Positions 9,774 to 19,440 of a stretch of DNA of 20,124 nt are shown here, one piece after another. The notes below the pieces were generated by a model. That model saw only the letters and a program-made list of their open reading frames with translations, was not told where the DNA came from and ran no database searches. Origin of the DNA: Terana coerulea (taxonomy: Eukaryota; Basidiomycota; Agaricomycetes; Polyporales; Phanerochaetaceae); the NCBI GenBank assembly GCA_024811115.1, contig JAKOGH010000770.1, forward strand, positions 1-20,124, in the 5' to 3' direction. The position numbers and the translations under genes were made by a program. The stretch's first letter is position 1, and every line of letters begins with the position of its first letter.

Positions 9774-11880
9774 TCAACATGCGCATCTACACTCGGAGCA
9801 GCGGTAACAGAGAGCTTCAGAGGCCGTGATGTCCAGAGAAAAGTGCTGAAGTGTTGGAAGGGTGCCTTGAAGTGCCGCCGTCGACTTGAGCAGATATCCT
9901 ACGCACTCTGGCGGAAGGTTGAGCATCGAGGTAGTGACGTTGGATAAAGGTACAGCATGGCAGCGAAGCACACGAACAAGTGGGCGGGCGCAATGGGCTG
10001 TACGGATCAGCGGTTGTAGTGTGCAAGATATCCGGTTGGCTAGGAGAAGTGTGCGGATGAGAAGGAAGTTCTGTTCCTGGATCCTCTTTCGTGGTGCTTC
10101 AATAAATTAGACAGGCGTTTGAAGGATCCAGTCGAAGATGAACTGCATGTGGCGAGGCTGGGCAGCAAGGTGGGATGTCGCCTCGGGTGCGATGCACCCG
10201 CAGTGGAGTAACTGGCTGGTTCCGAGTGCACCTTCCTAAGGGTTTTTGAGGCCAAGTCGGTTCTCCGCGGCCCGACAAATCGAGTCCACCCGCACAAAGA
10301 AGTAGTCTGCGATGAAGTGGTCGCTCGACAATGAAGCAACCGACCAGTAGTACGGCGCATACAAGCGGCGCGCCGGGTCCGCACACAGTCCCGCATGTGC
10401 CAAGATCTATCTGCCACGTGTGACCAGGAACGAGCGACGGGGAGACGAAGTTCTTCTGACAGAGTGCGCAGAACATAAACATACATTCTGAAGTGCTTTG
10501 CTCGTGAGTGAGTCAAAGCTTCAGGATGAGTGATTGGTGCTTACTGGGCGGCCTCCTCAAGGCTCCATCTCCAACTTCGCATCGAAAACAGCGATGGGAC
10601 GAGGTTGTGAATGACGCTGAGCGCAGTGCAAGCACAGTGTTACCGGCGACCAGTCTCAAAGCCCGTGATGCTGGCGTTGCGGCGAGACCTCAGTGGGAAG
10701 CAGCTTAGACGTTTAAAATAAACTTCTTGTGCTTCTGCGTACTGAGCTCCAGTACATTTCGAGGACGATGTGTTCGGGCTTTACGGTCGCTAGCTAAAGC
10801 AGGTTGTTAGGTATGTGGGAATCCTGTAGATCAGAGTGTCGCTCACTGGCATCTCCGTCGATCGCTTACCCTTATTCTTTGACGTAGCAACATTCCGTCC
10901 TTGCCAGAGCTGTACCTGCCTCAGATACTGAAAAAAGGCTACTGAGGCGGCTGGCGCAGTTGAGTTGCTCTCTCCTATTCGCACAGGAGTTGCTGACGGA
11001 GTTGGTCGGCCGTACTGCCAGTAAACTGTCTGGAGCTTGACTTGAGAGAACAGCATTGTATATTGCGATTGGGGTGTGCCGTACACCGGAGAGGATGCGA
11101 CCGTGACGTGGGACCTTTGGGGTAGAAGTCGATGGCGTGCGGTGCGAGCCAGTCTCGGTCGGGCAGCATCTAGGGCGTGTCCCCTCAGCTTTCAGCCGGT
11201 GAGTTACTATTGCAAACGCACCCTGATAGCGATGATGGGCATGGACAATTCGGACCACACCTTAATTGAGAAAACCACTCATGTCGTATGATACTGGCCC
11301 CACATACTGCCGGAATTGTTGTGAGCATGCGTCGTTGCACGTAAATTCAAGAATACACACCTTCATGCAACCCCTTTGGGTCAAACACTAGAACTCCGTA
11401 CGTATCTCAGCATGCATAGCCGGTGCGGTGGGGTACGGCCCACATAACTTGAATGTCCTTCAGCTACCGAATGAGCAATTGCACAGCGAAATCCACAGCA
11501 AAGAGAACGGCGTCGAAGGTTACGGGCTGTACAAAATGGAAGGGTTGCTTTAAGACCGAGCCGTCGTGCCATGTTGTCAGGGTTTCAGTGGCTCAGCAGG
11601 AGGGCCATGCGAACACGCAGCTGTGTGCTTCAAAAATGGACGCCACCGTCACAGGATGTCAGGGAGGCACAGCACCTGCGAGCTGACGATCTTGGAAACG
11701 TCGGCTTGGGCGAAGACAATACAGGGGATGCAGTGAGGAGCGCGACACGTCTAGCGCAGTCTGAACGCCGCAGAGCCCACGTGCGTCGCACGTGGTAAGG
11801 GTTCCCAGACAAGCACCGTTTCCGCCGCCGAAATTTGAGTCTTGACTGACTTGGTGCATGCACGGTACACACATTTCCAG
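9774..11880 (-). pseudogene. Family X gene, copy B (unknown function, 3' part diverged)
   Basis: This copy aligns with copies A and C along its length. The 5' block at 11880-11361 contains the conserved ATGGCACGACGGCTCGGTC (also in copy A). An intron begins at 11360 (GTGTGT, with TTGAAT inside as in A and C). A second intron ends CCCTAG just before LPDRDWLAPHAIDFY at about 11169. A third intron near 10547-10505 ends CTCACGAG as in C. In the exon at 11169-10870 the aligned frame shifts partway (LPDRDW in one frame, RHTPIAIYNAV in another), and stops interrupt the 10860-10740 part, so the copy is broken. Downstream, 10180-9780 reads through IAPEATSHLAAQPRHMQFIF (matched in C) and then leucine-rich sequence (LPPECVGYLLKSTAALQGTL) that faintly recalls basidiomycete F-box/LRR proteins. 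That is only a suggestion. Confidence 0.5.
11778..11794. promoter_or_regulatory. Paired CACGTG E-boxes, 5-bp spacing (copy B)
   Basis: CACGTG at 11778-11783 and 11789-11794, separated by CGTCG. Same spacing and relative position as in copies A and C. The surrounding sequence has diverged much more than the two hexamers. Confidence 0.6.
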
Positions 11881-11892
11881 AACTTGACTAGC

Positions 11893-12190
11893 TGCTGCTG
11901 ACAGAATCTTTGTTTGCTATATCTTCGGGTTATGTTATGTGAACCTGAGTAAACGCAGTTGCGTTGTGCTACACGGGATCACTCGCTCGTGCATGTGCAT
12001 CTGGCCTGGCGACTACCCGACCTTTGCGCAGTATGCATATATTCAAATTTAATCTATTCGTTACTGAGAGAATCTTCGATGTTAGATAACATCTTATCAA
12101 GTTGAAAGATAACTGCAGTTCCGTCGTACGTACGGCGCCGGCTCAGGCCGCTACATGCGTCTGGCAGGTCACATCGTTGGCGCGTCGCTA
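11893..12190. repeat. Local tandem duplication of an upstream block
   Basis: Two diverged copies, about 11893-12020 and 12059-12190, each resemble the single block at 1795-1945 in copy A. Shared landmarks are GACAGAATC or GAGAGAATC, then CAGTTSCGT, then a GCATCTGGCC or GCGTCTGGCA motif. The doubling is seen only in copy B. Aligned by eye. Confidence 0.45.
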
Positions 12191-12567
12191 TGGAATGTAA
12201 GGTTTTGGACAGGCGCAATCACTATCTGACAGAGCTGGCTTGACGCTCGCACAATCATCTAAGTCATAGACTCAAGTGTCAGCAGCGGTCGACTTAGGAG
12301 CTATTGTTCTGCACATGCATGCCGCTGCTGAGACAGGTTCCTCTTTGGCCGTCTAAGCCGAACAGGCTGGCAATGCCATCAGTTGATGGAAGGTATGGCA
12401 CTGCTTGGTACCTTCCGGTCTCCCCATTTTTCAGTGTTCCATGATTGCAATAGGTGCTGGTCTTCTTCAGAACTCCATCGTAACTACGGCCAACTAGTAA
12501 TGTGGCCATTGCTTAGTGCGTTCAATACCAATGTGAGTAGGCATAACTGTTTGAATGATGATTGTAG
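12191..12567. other. Intergenic region between copy B genes
   Basis: No gene is supported. The minus frame at 12294-12509 and the overlapping plus frame at 12383-12640 have no recognisable content, and the latter runs into the MITE. CpG begins to thin from about 12360, before the strong depletion that starts at 12839. Confidence 0.4.
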
Positions 12568-12569
12568 TA

Positions 12570-12836
12570 CTGTACTTTCCGACCGCACTGGCGGCCCCTG
12601 TGACTGTGACCCAAAACACATGGTGCGAGCCTATCGGTGAGGCGGCCTGTGACCTGTGACCGTATGGCCCAAGCGGTAACAGTTGGGTGAGTGCGCCGCA
12701 GGCTCCGAAAAATTAAAGGTACATACACATAGGTCACAGGCCGTCAACGGGCTGCGTGACCAGTGACCGACGGTATTCAAGCGGCGGTCAAGACCCTCTG
12801 TGACCTGTGATTGCCCGGTGCGGTCGAAAAGTACAG
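12570..12836. mobile_element. TA-flanked MITE, 267 bp, with GTGACC repeats
   Basis: Terminal inverted repeats of 22 bp, CTGTACTTTCCGACCGCACT plus GG at 12570-12591 and its reverse complement at 12815-12836, with two mismatches. Both ends are flanked by TA (12568-12569, 12837-12838). Inside is a perfect 12-bp inverted repeat (12644-12655 and 12731-12742, GGCCTGTGACCT). Four paired GTGAC half-sites lie near 12598, 12646, 12755 and 12798 and could be transposase binding sites. There is no coding capacity. It keeps many CpGs, unlike the DNA immediately to its right. Confidence 0.8.
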
Positions 12837-13120
12837 TAGCCAATTTAGGGGTGCTGTTGGCTTATCTTTGTGGTGCAGAGAGCATTCAAGATACCTGCTG
12901 TAGCACCTCATGTACACACATCTTTCTTCCTGTTCTGTGTATGTGCTTCCATCTTTCACCATGAACTCATCTTGATGTGCATGGTAGAAATGTGGAGGCT
13001 GAGGCAGAATTGTCAGTTCCATGATGATGCTTATAATATGGCTGTGTGCTCTGTGTGATGGTGGGTGTATTCTGAGTGTTTTTTAACAAAGTGATTGAGA
13101 TTTCAGTGCTCTGCTGTGTG

Positions 13121-13128
13121 TATATAAA
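13121..13128 (+). promoter_or_regulatory. TATA box of DUF6533 copy B
   Basis: TATATAAA lies 68 bp upstream of the ATG at 13196, matching the distance of the TATA-like element of copy A from its ATG. Confidence 0.55.
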
Positions 13129-13195
13129 CCTGGACCTCCACGCACAGTACTTACACATCTGAGATTTCTTTTCAAGCCTAGCCAGCAACTTTGCC

Positions 13196-14898
13196 ATGTC
13201 ACAACCCAACACTGCATATGTACAAGAACTCTTGTCACTGTGTGTTCTACTACATATAATGTCTCTTTGTTTATACTTATGCTAATCTTGGACTAGGCAA
13301 TTGGCAACTTTTATCACTGTTGCACTTGCCAGTGAGTATTGCAAGGCTATGCCACTAATATTTGTCAAATTATCACTTATTTTGCTAGCATTGATACTAT
13401 ATGAGTATCTTCTCACTTTTGGGCAAGAAGTTGATGCTGTATGGAAAAGACGCACTACAGCAACATCTTTTCTCCTGCTTAGCACCACGCTGGACAATGG
13501 TTTTAAGCCAGATTTTTGAGTTTATCCCTGTGTCACAAGAGGTATGATATTTACTATCAAAAGGATAGAAATTGTCCTCATTATTATGCTGCAGAGGTCT
13601 TAGGCACTTTACCGTTGGAGGAAAGCATGCTGAAGTAGCCTTTATAGATGCAAGCCTTTGACTATTGTTATAAAAGTTCTGAGCTATATTGGGCTTATTC
13701 AAGTTGCATGTAAATTTCTCAAATTACTATTGTTGATTCAACTTAACATTGAATACTTCTATGCAGTATTTTCTGGCCTTAGAGTAACTGCTCTTTGGAG
13801 TTCTTCTAAGTATGCCAACGTCATTTTGCTGTTGTTGTTCTGCTTGGATTAATACCAGTTGGCACAAACTTGGTAAGAGTTCTTTTGCTCACAAATATCT
13901 ATTTAATAACTCATTATGGATTTAGTTTGGCCTTTCACGCTTCAAGTACTCATTCACTGGTTTATCACTAAATGCATGCAATGCAAAAATTCAGATATCA
14001 GACAATTTGGTTGAACTGTAAGCTAACTAATAATTCCAAGTCTATGCTGAATTATATTCTCATTGTACTTTTAGATGTGTGTATATATCACTTTCCAGAA
14101 AACCAAACTCTTCTTATAGACTTTTGTGCATGGCAGTGGCTGCACTTACAAGAGGCTCACTCATTATTGCTGATATTCTGGTTTTAGTATTAACATGGAT
14201 CAAAACATTTAAGCACTGGTGGCTGGCAAGATCAATGAAGCTGCCAACTTCATTGTCATCTTGCCTACTCCGTGATGGTAAGAAATTTTAGCTCTACAAC
14301 CTCTCAAGCACATGAATAACAGCCCTCACAGGAACTTGGTATTTTTGGTATGAAATATACTTATAGCCCTTGCATAATCTGGTCTCATAGCTTTACACTA
14401 TATAACCCAGTGGGTTACTAGTAATCAACATCATCCAAATATCACCCCTCAATACTCCTGGTACAACTGTATGTTATCTACTTATGCTAAGATTTTTTAA
14501 TGCCACTAAAAGGGATATGTCATAATACAGGGAGAATACATTGCTACACAACTCATTGTGGCCATGGTATGCCTATATTAATTCAAATACCCAGTATTGA
14601 ACTGCAACTTCTGCAATAGCCACCTATACTCATGAATCGATTTATGCTCAATCTGCGCCAGCTCAACAATGTTGATCACTCACAAGCAGACTCTAACATG
14701 CAGCATTTCTCAAGGTTTTCAACACCAAACTTCCGAGTTGCATCAGACTTGATAGGCAACATTGGCGAGCCACTTGAACATGAACAAGCCAATAGAGATG
14801 GCTTTGAAGAGAATGCAGATGAGAGTGAAGTTGGGGCTTTGGAGCAGCAGTTAGATATTGAGCTTGAACCCATTGCTGGTTCTTTAACTCATATGTAG
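13196..14898 (+). pseudogene. DUF6533-family membrane protein, copy B, frameshifted
   Basis: Paralogue of the gene at 2547-4164. Exons by eye: 13196-13239, 13297-13331, 13389-13541, 13595-13596 (2 nt), 13648-13709, 13767-13872, 13926-14017, 14075-14277, 14332-14347 (16 nt), 14411-14468, 14531-14566, 14620-14898. The start reads MSQPNTAYVQELLS. The DUF6533 signature is LILYEYLLTFGQEVDAVWKR, later IIADILVLVLTWIKTF, and the tail has RFMLNLRQL and NFRVASDLIGNIGEP. Two lesions relative to copy A: exon 3 is 1 nt longer (an extra base near 13485, producing TGA at 13517-13519), and the exon at 13767 is 1 nt shorter (near 13820). All other exon phases agree. Splice sites, TATA box and most conserved residues survive, so inactivation looks recent compared with overall divergence. 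Codons are strongly AT-ending, unlike copy A. Confidence 0.8.
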
Positions 14899-15060
14899 GC
14901 ATGAGCTACAAGTGTAGAAAGTAAGTAGGCCTAGTGCTTTGCACTACAGATAGACTGCTAATGTTGTCCGGATAGCATAAAGGCCTCATTTGCGAGTCAA
15001 GATGGCACTGAGTGCATCAGTTATTTATGTATAAATATTTTTGTATTTTTGAGTAGAGTT

Positions 15061-15260
15061 GCTGCGCTGCGTAAACCTATACACACTTGTACCATCTCCT
15101 GGTCGGAGCCACTGAATTCAATATAACAAAGGTAACTCGTTGCAGGTGCATCAAGCTTATCATGTGCAGTAATATACTTCAAAGTCGGTGCATGTACTGG
15201 AAACGAGCTGCGTACACAACATAACCTATCCGACTCGATGATTCGATTGCTTCTGGCCCG
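15061..15260. other. Short intergenic spacer between cassettes B and C
   Basis: CpG content returns to background here. No gene, repeat or regulatory element was recognised. Confidence 0.4.
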
Positions 15261-18200
15261 CTACCAATGCAGTCGCAAAGTTAGTGGCTCGCAGTCAACC
15301 CATGACCGCCGGTGAGGTCCATAGGATGTGTCACAATGCCCATAGCGGGGATTCCATCGAGTAGAGCCTCTATAGACAGTCCTAGGAGAGGAACGTTCAA
15401 ATTGCCGTGCTTGCTGCAAGTGACAGTGATAGTAGTGGTTACGTCGGTGGGGCAATGACGCCTACCACGCGGCGGAACGTTACACATGCCCATCGCGCTT
15501 GCAGTGTGAGAGCAACGCGGAGTATACGCGCTACGAGCACAAAGCCGAGGCCGTGGGTGCTCGCTAGAATACGAGTGACGTTAAGAGTCAGCAGAGAGCG
15601 ATAGGTGCTCAAGGTACGCGGACACTCACCGGTCACCAGTGAGTCTATTGCTCACAACGCCGCTGCAGGCTACTCTCAGGCCGAGCATCGTAGTAAGACA
15701 CATTCCATGGCTGGGTTGGCATTCGCGCGCAGCTCGCGCATACTCGGCGTGCAGGTCGCGACAGCAGTAGCCAGCGCAATGCGAAGTTCAGGCTTGCAGC
15801 GCATCCAAATTTGAAGGTCGTCTAGCCGGCTGTCTTGTGGTAAAGCAAGCCTGACTTGGCACAGGGCGACGAGGTACGTGACGTTCATCTCGGAACATTA
15901 GGATTTCTATTTGATCTCCCATGCAGTTTTCATCGTGCAATGACTCAGAGATTGCTGTGGTGACAATCTATCCTCGCACTAGGTGCTGGTTCAGTGTGGA
16001 GGTGGTGTTACGGGATGATGAGACGCACCTGATCGCATACCATAGCCTCCACAGTCGACTGATTATATGCCCTCCGCTCTACTTCTACCAGCGTATTGTC
16101 GGCGAGCCAGAAGGCGGGAAGGTGTATCTGACTGACAAGGTCGGTGCAGCTGCGGGGGCGCAAGTGCGCGGCGCGAGGTAGATGGAGGTCCAGCTGAGCT
16201 GCTTAACCGCACGCCACGAGGTTACGATGCTTAAACGCCGGAGTATGTCAGTCAAGTACTTAAGCCCGTTGTCCAGCTCGGAGGGTCCGATTCTAACCTC
16301 TGGTATCGAGGATATAGATTGATGGTACAAAGAATTACATATGAGGACACAGACAGGGATTGGGCAAGAACGGGGCGTACGACGTTACCATGTAATCCTG
16401 CGCTCGGTGACGGAGGCCAGCATGTAGCCACAGAGTGTTAGAGACGACAGTATGGACATGGCCGGTGACAGCGGAGGTGAACGAGTACGATGGCATACAG
16501 AAATCGATGCTGACATGGGGATAACTGACGACCGGTCGTCCAGCCTGGCTTCTGTGCTTGGGAAAGTTGCTCGTGCCATCCAATTTCCGAGGCAACCGCC
16601 ACCGTGTAGAGAGAACCGCTGTCAAGCCCGGCAAGTATGTGTACAAGCACTAGCACGGGGTTAGGTAGGACATCCGGATGACGCGTCGTAAGACGACGGA
16701 CGCAGCCTGCAAGCGTTGAGAGGACAAGGCCCGTCCACGTAGTACAGCAGCTGGCGGGAAGTAGGTAGCGTGTCCTGCAGGGTTCGAAAGGCACTCCTAT
16801 TTCGGCGGGTGAAGAGGTGGATTGCGAGGTTTCAGTGCGTGAGTCGGGGCAGCGCGGCGCACGAAGAGAAACGTGGACGAAGCGGGGGATGTGGGCAAAA
16901 AGCTGAGGTATGCAGAACGAACGGCGGGATAGAAGCCCGCGGCTGGGCAAATGCCTCTGCCTTTGGTCCCTTCCGTGGTATTTTGAAGTAGACGGACAGG
17001 GACTCGACTCGCCTGGTGGAGGGCAAGTTGCGTATGGTGAGATCGTGCTGCAAGTCGGGATGTTGTCACTTCGGGTGCGATGCACTTGCCGCAAGCGAGC
17101 GAACGGTCGAGTTCGTTGCAGCTTCTCCTGGTATTCTGAAGGCAACTTGGCTGTCCGCGGTCCGTCGAGTCGAACCGACCCATGTGGGAAAGCGGTCCAT
17201 GTTAGGTGGTCGTCAAATAACGCAGCGGGCGACCAGGGTTGCAATGTATGCGGACGCTCGCGCTGTGTCCTGTACACCTGCGCGGTCGGCGGTCGTAGTT
17301 CGTCGTGTCTTTCATTCCGAAGGGCCCAAATGTTCGCCCGTCTCAACGTACTAGTCGTCCGTTGTAGCCCGCGAAGCTCTCTCGACAAGTGTGGCGGCGC
17401 TCAGCTTCCTGACATGTCATGGACCTGACCATGCTTCGATACATTGGCTGAACATGGCATCGGCGAAACAAGTTTCGTCTCGAGGAGCCGGCAAAGCGTG
17501 CATGTGCACTCTGAAGCGCTCTGCTCGTGAGACACTGGATTTTTAAGATTTTTAAGATAAACAGGTACGTACTGCCAAGTCTCCTCATAGCACCCACTCC
17601 GACTCCACGGTAGACAGTATCGCGGAATGCATTCGAGTTCCACAATCTTCGCTTTAGACAGACTGTCAGACGCGGGAAAATATGCGTAGCACTGAAATAC
17701 TTACCCGCGCCTCTGCCGACTACTAAGATGGGTTCCTTTCCGTAGAACACTCCGCCTCATGTCAGAGGTGTACTACCTCGGATACTGGCAGAGAGCTGCT
17801 GATGCAGCCACTAACTGCTGTGGGCGAATTGTTCCATGCTGTACCAGGCGAACAGCGGGCTTCACTGACAAAAACTGGCTGGCCGCACAGCCAGTCCGAA
17901 GATTGCTTGACCTGAGCAGTATTTTTCATTGCAGTTGTGTTGTTGCGTGAATGAGCGACTATGCGCCCGCAGTGGAGGATTGTCGCCAGAGGACATGCGT
18001 CCCAAATAGAGACCGATGACAGACCAGCTTTCGTTGAATGACATCTGGCCCGCATTTGGTGAGTTTTCGGCCGCCGAGCTGGGTTAAATCGACGTACCCC
18101 GATGACGACATTGTGCACGAGCAACTGGAACAAGTCTTGCTGACGACCTGAATCCGGTGCGAGAATAATGGACCCATAAACAGCCTAGACTGTCGTCAGA

Positions 18201-18441
18201 ATGCACCGCTGCACGCATATTCAAGTGTACGCACCTCCGAAAAGTATCATCTTCGCCTTCCAGTCAAGCCCCATACCCGTCTAAGCCCACCGAGTCGATG
18301 CGTTTGGGGAAGGCGCACCGGCCATGCTTGTCCCTGCCTTGCTCCATGAGCTGCTGAGCGACGATATCCATGACGGGAAGAATGGTGCCAAACGTTGCGC
18401 ATTGCTCGATGGATGGTAACCGCTGCGAGAGCGTGCTGTCG

Positions 18442-18636
18442 TAGTCTCGTCCCCATACCCTCCTTCCGGATTTGGAAACTCCGTCAGGAGGGTCTGGCAT
18501 CTACAACGGCGGAGGGGGCGTTGCCTTCGTCCACTTTCTGACGGGCGCTTGGTCAACTTGAGACTCGAAGTTCGAATCCTGCATGCGCAACATCGAGGTA
18601 TGCCTTAGCTGGCCTCACAAGTGGGATGCATGTATA
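18442..18636 (+). repeat. Left inverted arm of the Mutator-like element
   Basis: Reverse-complement partner of 18967-19162. It includes GTTCGAATCC (18570-18579), which resembles a Pol III B box. The right arm has GTTTGAATCC at this place, so the motif is not conserved between arms. Confidence 0.85.
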
Positions 18637-18966
18637 TATTTGTTATTTTTAAAATATAAATGCATGTTTTTGGTCCTTCCGTTGTTGCACAATTGCTGAT
18701 ATTAGTCAGTTGGGCAAAAGTGAGCCGGCTGACTGCTTATGCTGTGAATACCAGCTCCTGATGCTCTCACATCGCCCAGGTATATGAAGTGACATTCTGA
18801 ATTTCATCTATATTCATTTCTTGGAAGCTTCCCGAACCAGAAGTGCTGAACACCGCAAAAAGCAGTGAAGTCCACTGGCACCCAATCTCAGCCAGGAGCT
18901 TGTGCGGTCACTGTGGGATGAAGATGCAGCACAATAGTCTCTTTAAATTACCCAAAATAGAAAATC

Positions 18967-19162
18967 TATACATGCATCCCACTTGAGAAGCCAGCTAAGG
19001 CATACCTCGATGTTACGCGTGCAGGATTCAAACTTCGAGTCTTAAGTTGACCAAGCGCCCGTCAGAAAGTGGACGAAGGCAACGCCCCCTCCGCCGTTGG
19101 TGAGACGCCAGACCCTCCTGACGGGTTTCCAAATCCGGAAGGAGGGTATGGGGACGAGACTA
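18967..19162 (-). repeat. Right inverted arm of the Mutator-like element
   Basis: It differs from the left arm at about ten positions, several of them C/T differences plus small indels near 19095 and 19125. The low divergence implies a much younger age than the duplication of the host gene. Confidence 0.85.
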
Positions 19163-19410
19163 GTGCTGTCGTATTGTGTTGTCAGGGTATCGGTGGTGGT
19201 TGATAGACAGGTCCGGCGGGACTGCGCTACGGTAAGAGCTGGCTATTTCAACGTGGCGGTAAAGTTTGTGTGCGTATATGAGGCCGAGGAAAGTTAGGCA
19301 GGGAGGACGATGCAAAGAAGGCAGGAGAAAGGGGGACGCAGTGCTGACCATAAGTGAGGAGCACGACGCGTCCTGTTCGAACTTCGCGGCAAAGCATGGT
19401 GGCGCTGATG

Positions 19411-19427
19411 CACGTGCATCGCACGTG
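19411..19427. promoter_or_regulatory. Paired CACGTG E-boxes, 5-bp spacing (copy C)
   Basis: CACGTG at 19411-19416 and 19422-19427, separated by CATCG. Same arrangement as in copies A (1661-1677) and B (11778-11794). Confidence 0.6.
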
Positions 19428-19440
19428 GCGAGTGTTTTCA

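Larger units (their letters stand above)
12839..15060. other. CpG-depleted, AT-rich island
   Basis: By eye only about a dozen CpG dinucleotides occur in 2.2 kb, against roughly two to four per 60 bp in most flanking lines. TpG and CpA are common. The left edge is the right terminus of the MITE, and the right edge is near 15060, where CpGs return. The island contains all of DUF6533 copy B with its promoter and 3' flank. The pattern fits loss of methylated CpG by deamination. Confidence 0.75.
18442..19162. mobile_element. Mutator-like foldback element (MULE-type MITE), 721 bp
   Basis: Long inverted arms at 18442-18636 and 18967-19162 are about 95% identical by eye, beginning TAGTCTCGTCCCC and ending GGGGACGAGACTA. 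They enclose a 330-bp AT-rich core without coding capacity. Direct repeats GTGCTGTCG flank it at 18433-18441 and 19163-19171 (11 bp if the shared TA is counted). Copies A and B of family X have the unoccupied site (GAGCCGTCG followed by TGCCATG), which proves insertion. Arms of this length with a 9-bp target duplication are typical of the Mutator superfamily. The core cannot encode a transposase. Confidence 0.85.
15261..19440 (-). pseudogene. Family X gene, copy C (unknown function, split by a transposon)
   Basis: Longest copy of the family. Its 5' part (about 19440-18235, excluding the element at 18442-19162) reads LSQRLPSIEQCATFGTILPV, then MDIVAQQLMEQG and GLDGYG, to a donor at 18234 (GTGCGT, TTGAAT inside as in A and B). 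An in-frame TGA interrupts the last part. A short exon (DLFQLLVHNVVIG) follows. An intron ending GGGCCAG leads to MSFNESWSVIGLYLG. Further down, an exon at about 17650-17575 (ECIPRYCLPWSRSGCYEETW) is followed by a GTACGTACC intron ending CTCACGAG, then ECTCTLCRLLETKLV. At about 17120-17000 the frame IAPEVTTSRLAARSHH matches copy B. The 3' third has leucine-rich pieces (MSILSSLTLCGYMLASVTE near 16450, LDDLQIWMRCKPELRIALAT near 15820), reminiscent of F-box/LRR proteins, without a visible F-box. The insertion breaks the gene. Confidence 0.5.

Noticed and set aside
12839..15060. Classical RIP (CpA to TpA) as the cause of the AT-rich island
   Set aside because: CpA and TpG are abundant, not depleted. 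The missing dinucleotide is CpG, so CpG deamination fits better than Neurospora-type RIP.
15261..16600. Naming the leucine-rich fragments an F-box protein
   Set aside because: Leucine-rich pieces are suggestive, but no F-box motif was found and frames are broken, so only a resemblance is reported.
16438..17388. 316-codon minus-strand open frame, the longest in the window
   Set aside because: Composition is Arg/Ser/Pro/Thr-rich, as in out-of-frame GC-rich DNA, and other long frames overlap it on both strands. The stretch conserved with copy B (IAPEVTTSRLAARS) lies in a different frame.
17541..17560. Tandem TTTTTAAGA repeat
   Set aside because: Two units inside a predicted intron of family X copy C; simple slippage is enough to explain it.
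18570..18579. tRNA-like B box GTTCGAATCC, suggesting a tRNA or SINE
   Set aside because: The flanking bases do not form a T-arm stem, no A box sits at the right distance, and the motif is changed in the other arm. The long inverted arms and target duplication explain the element better.
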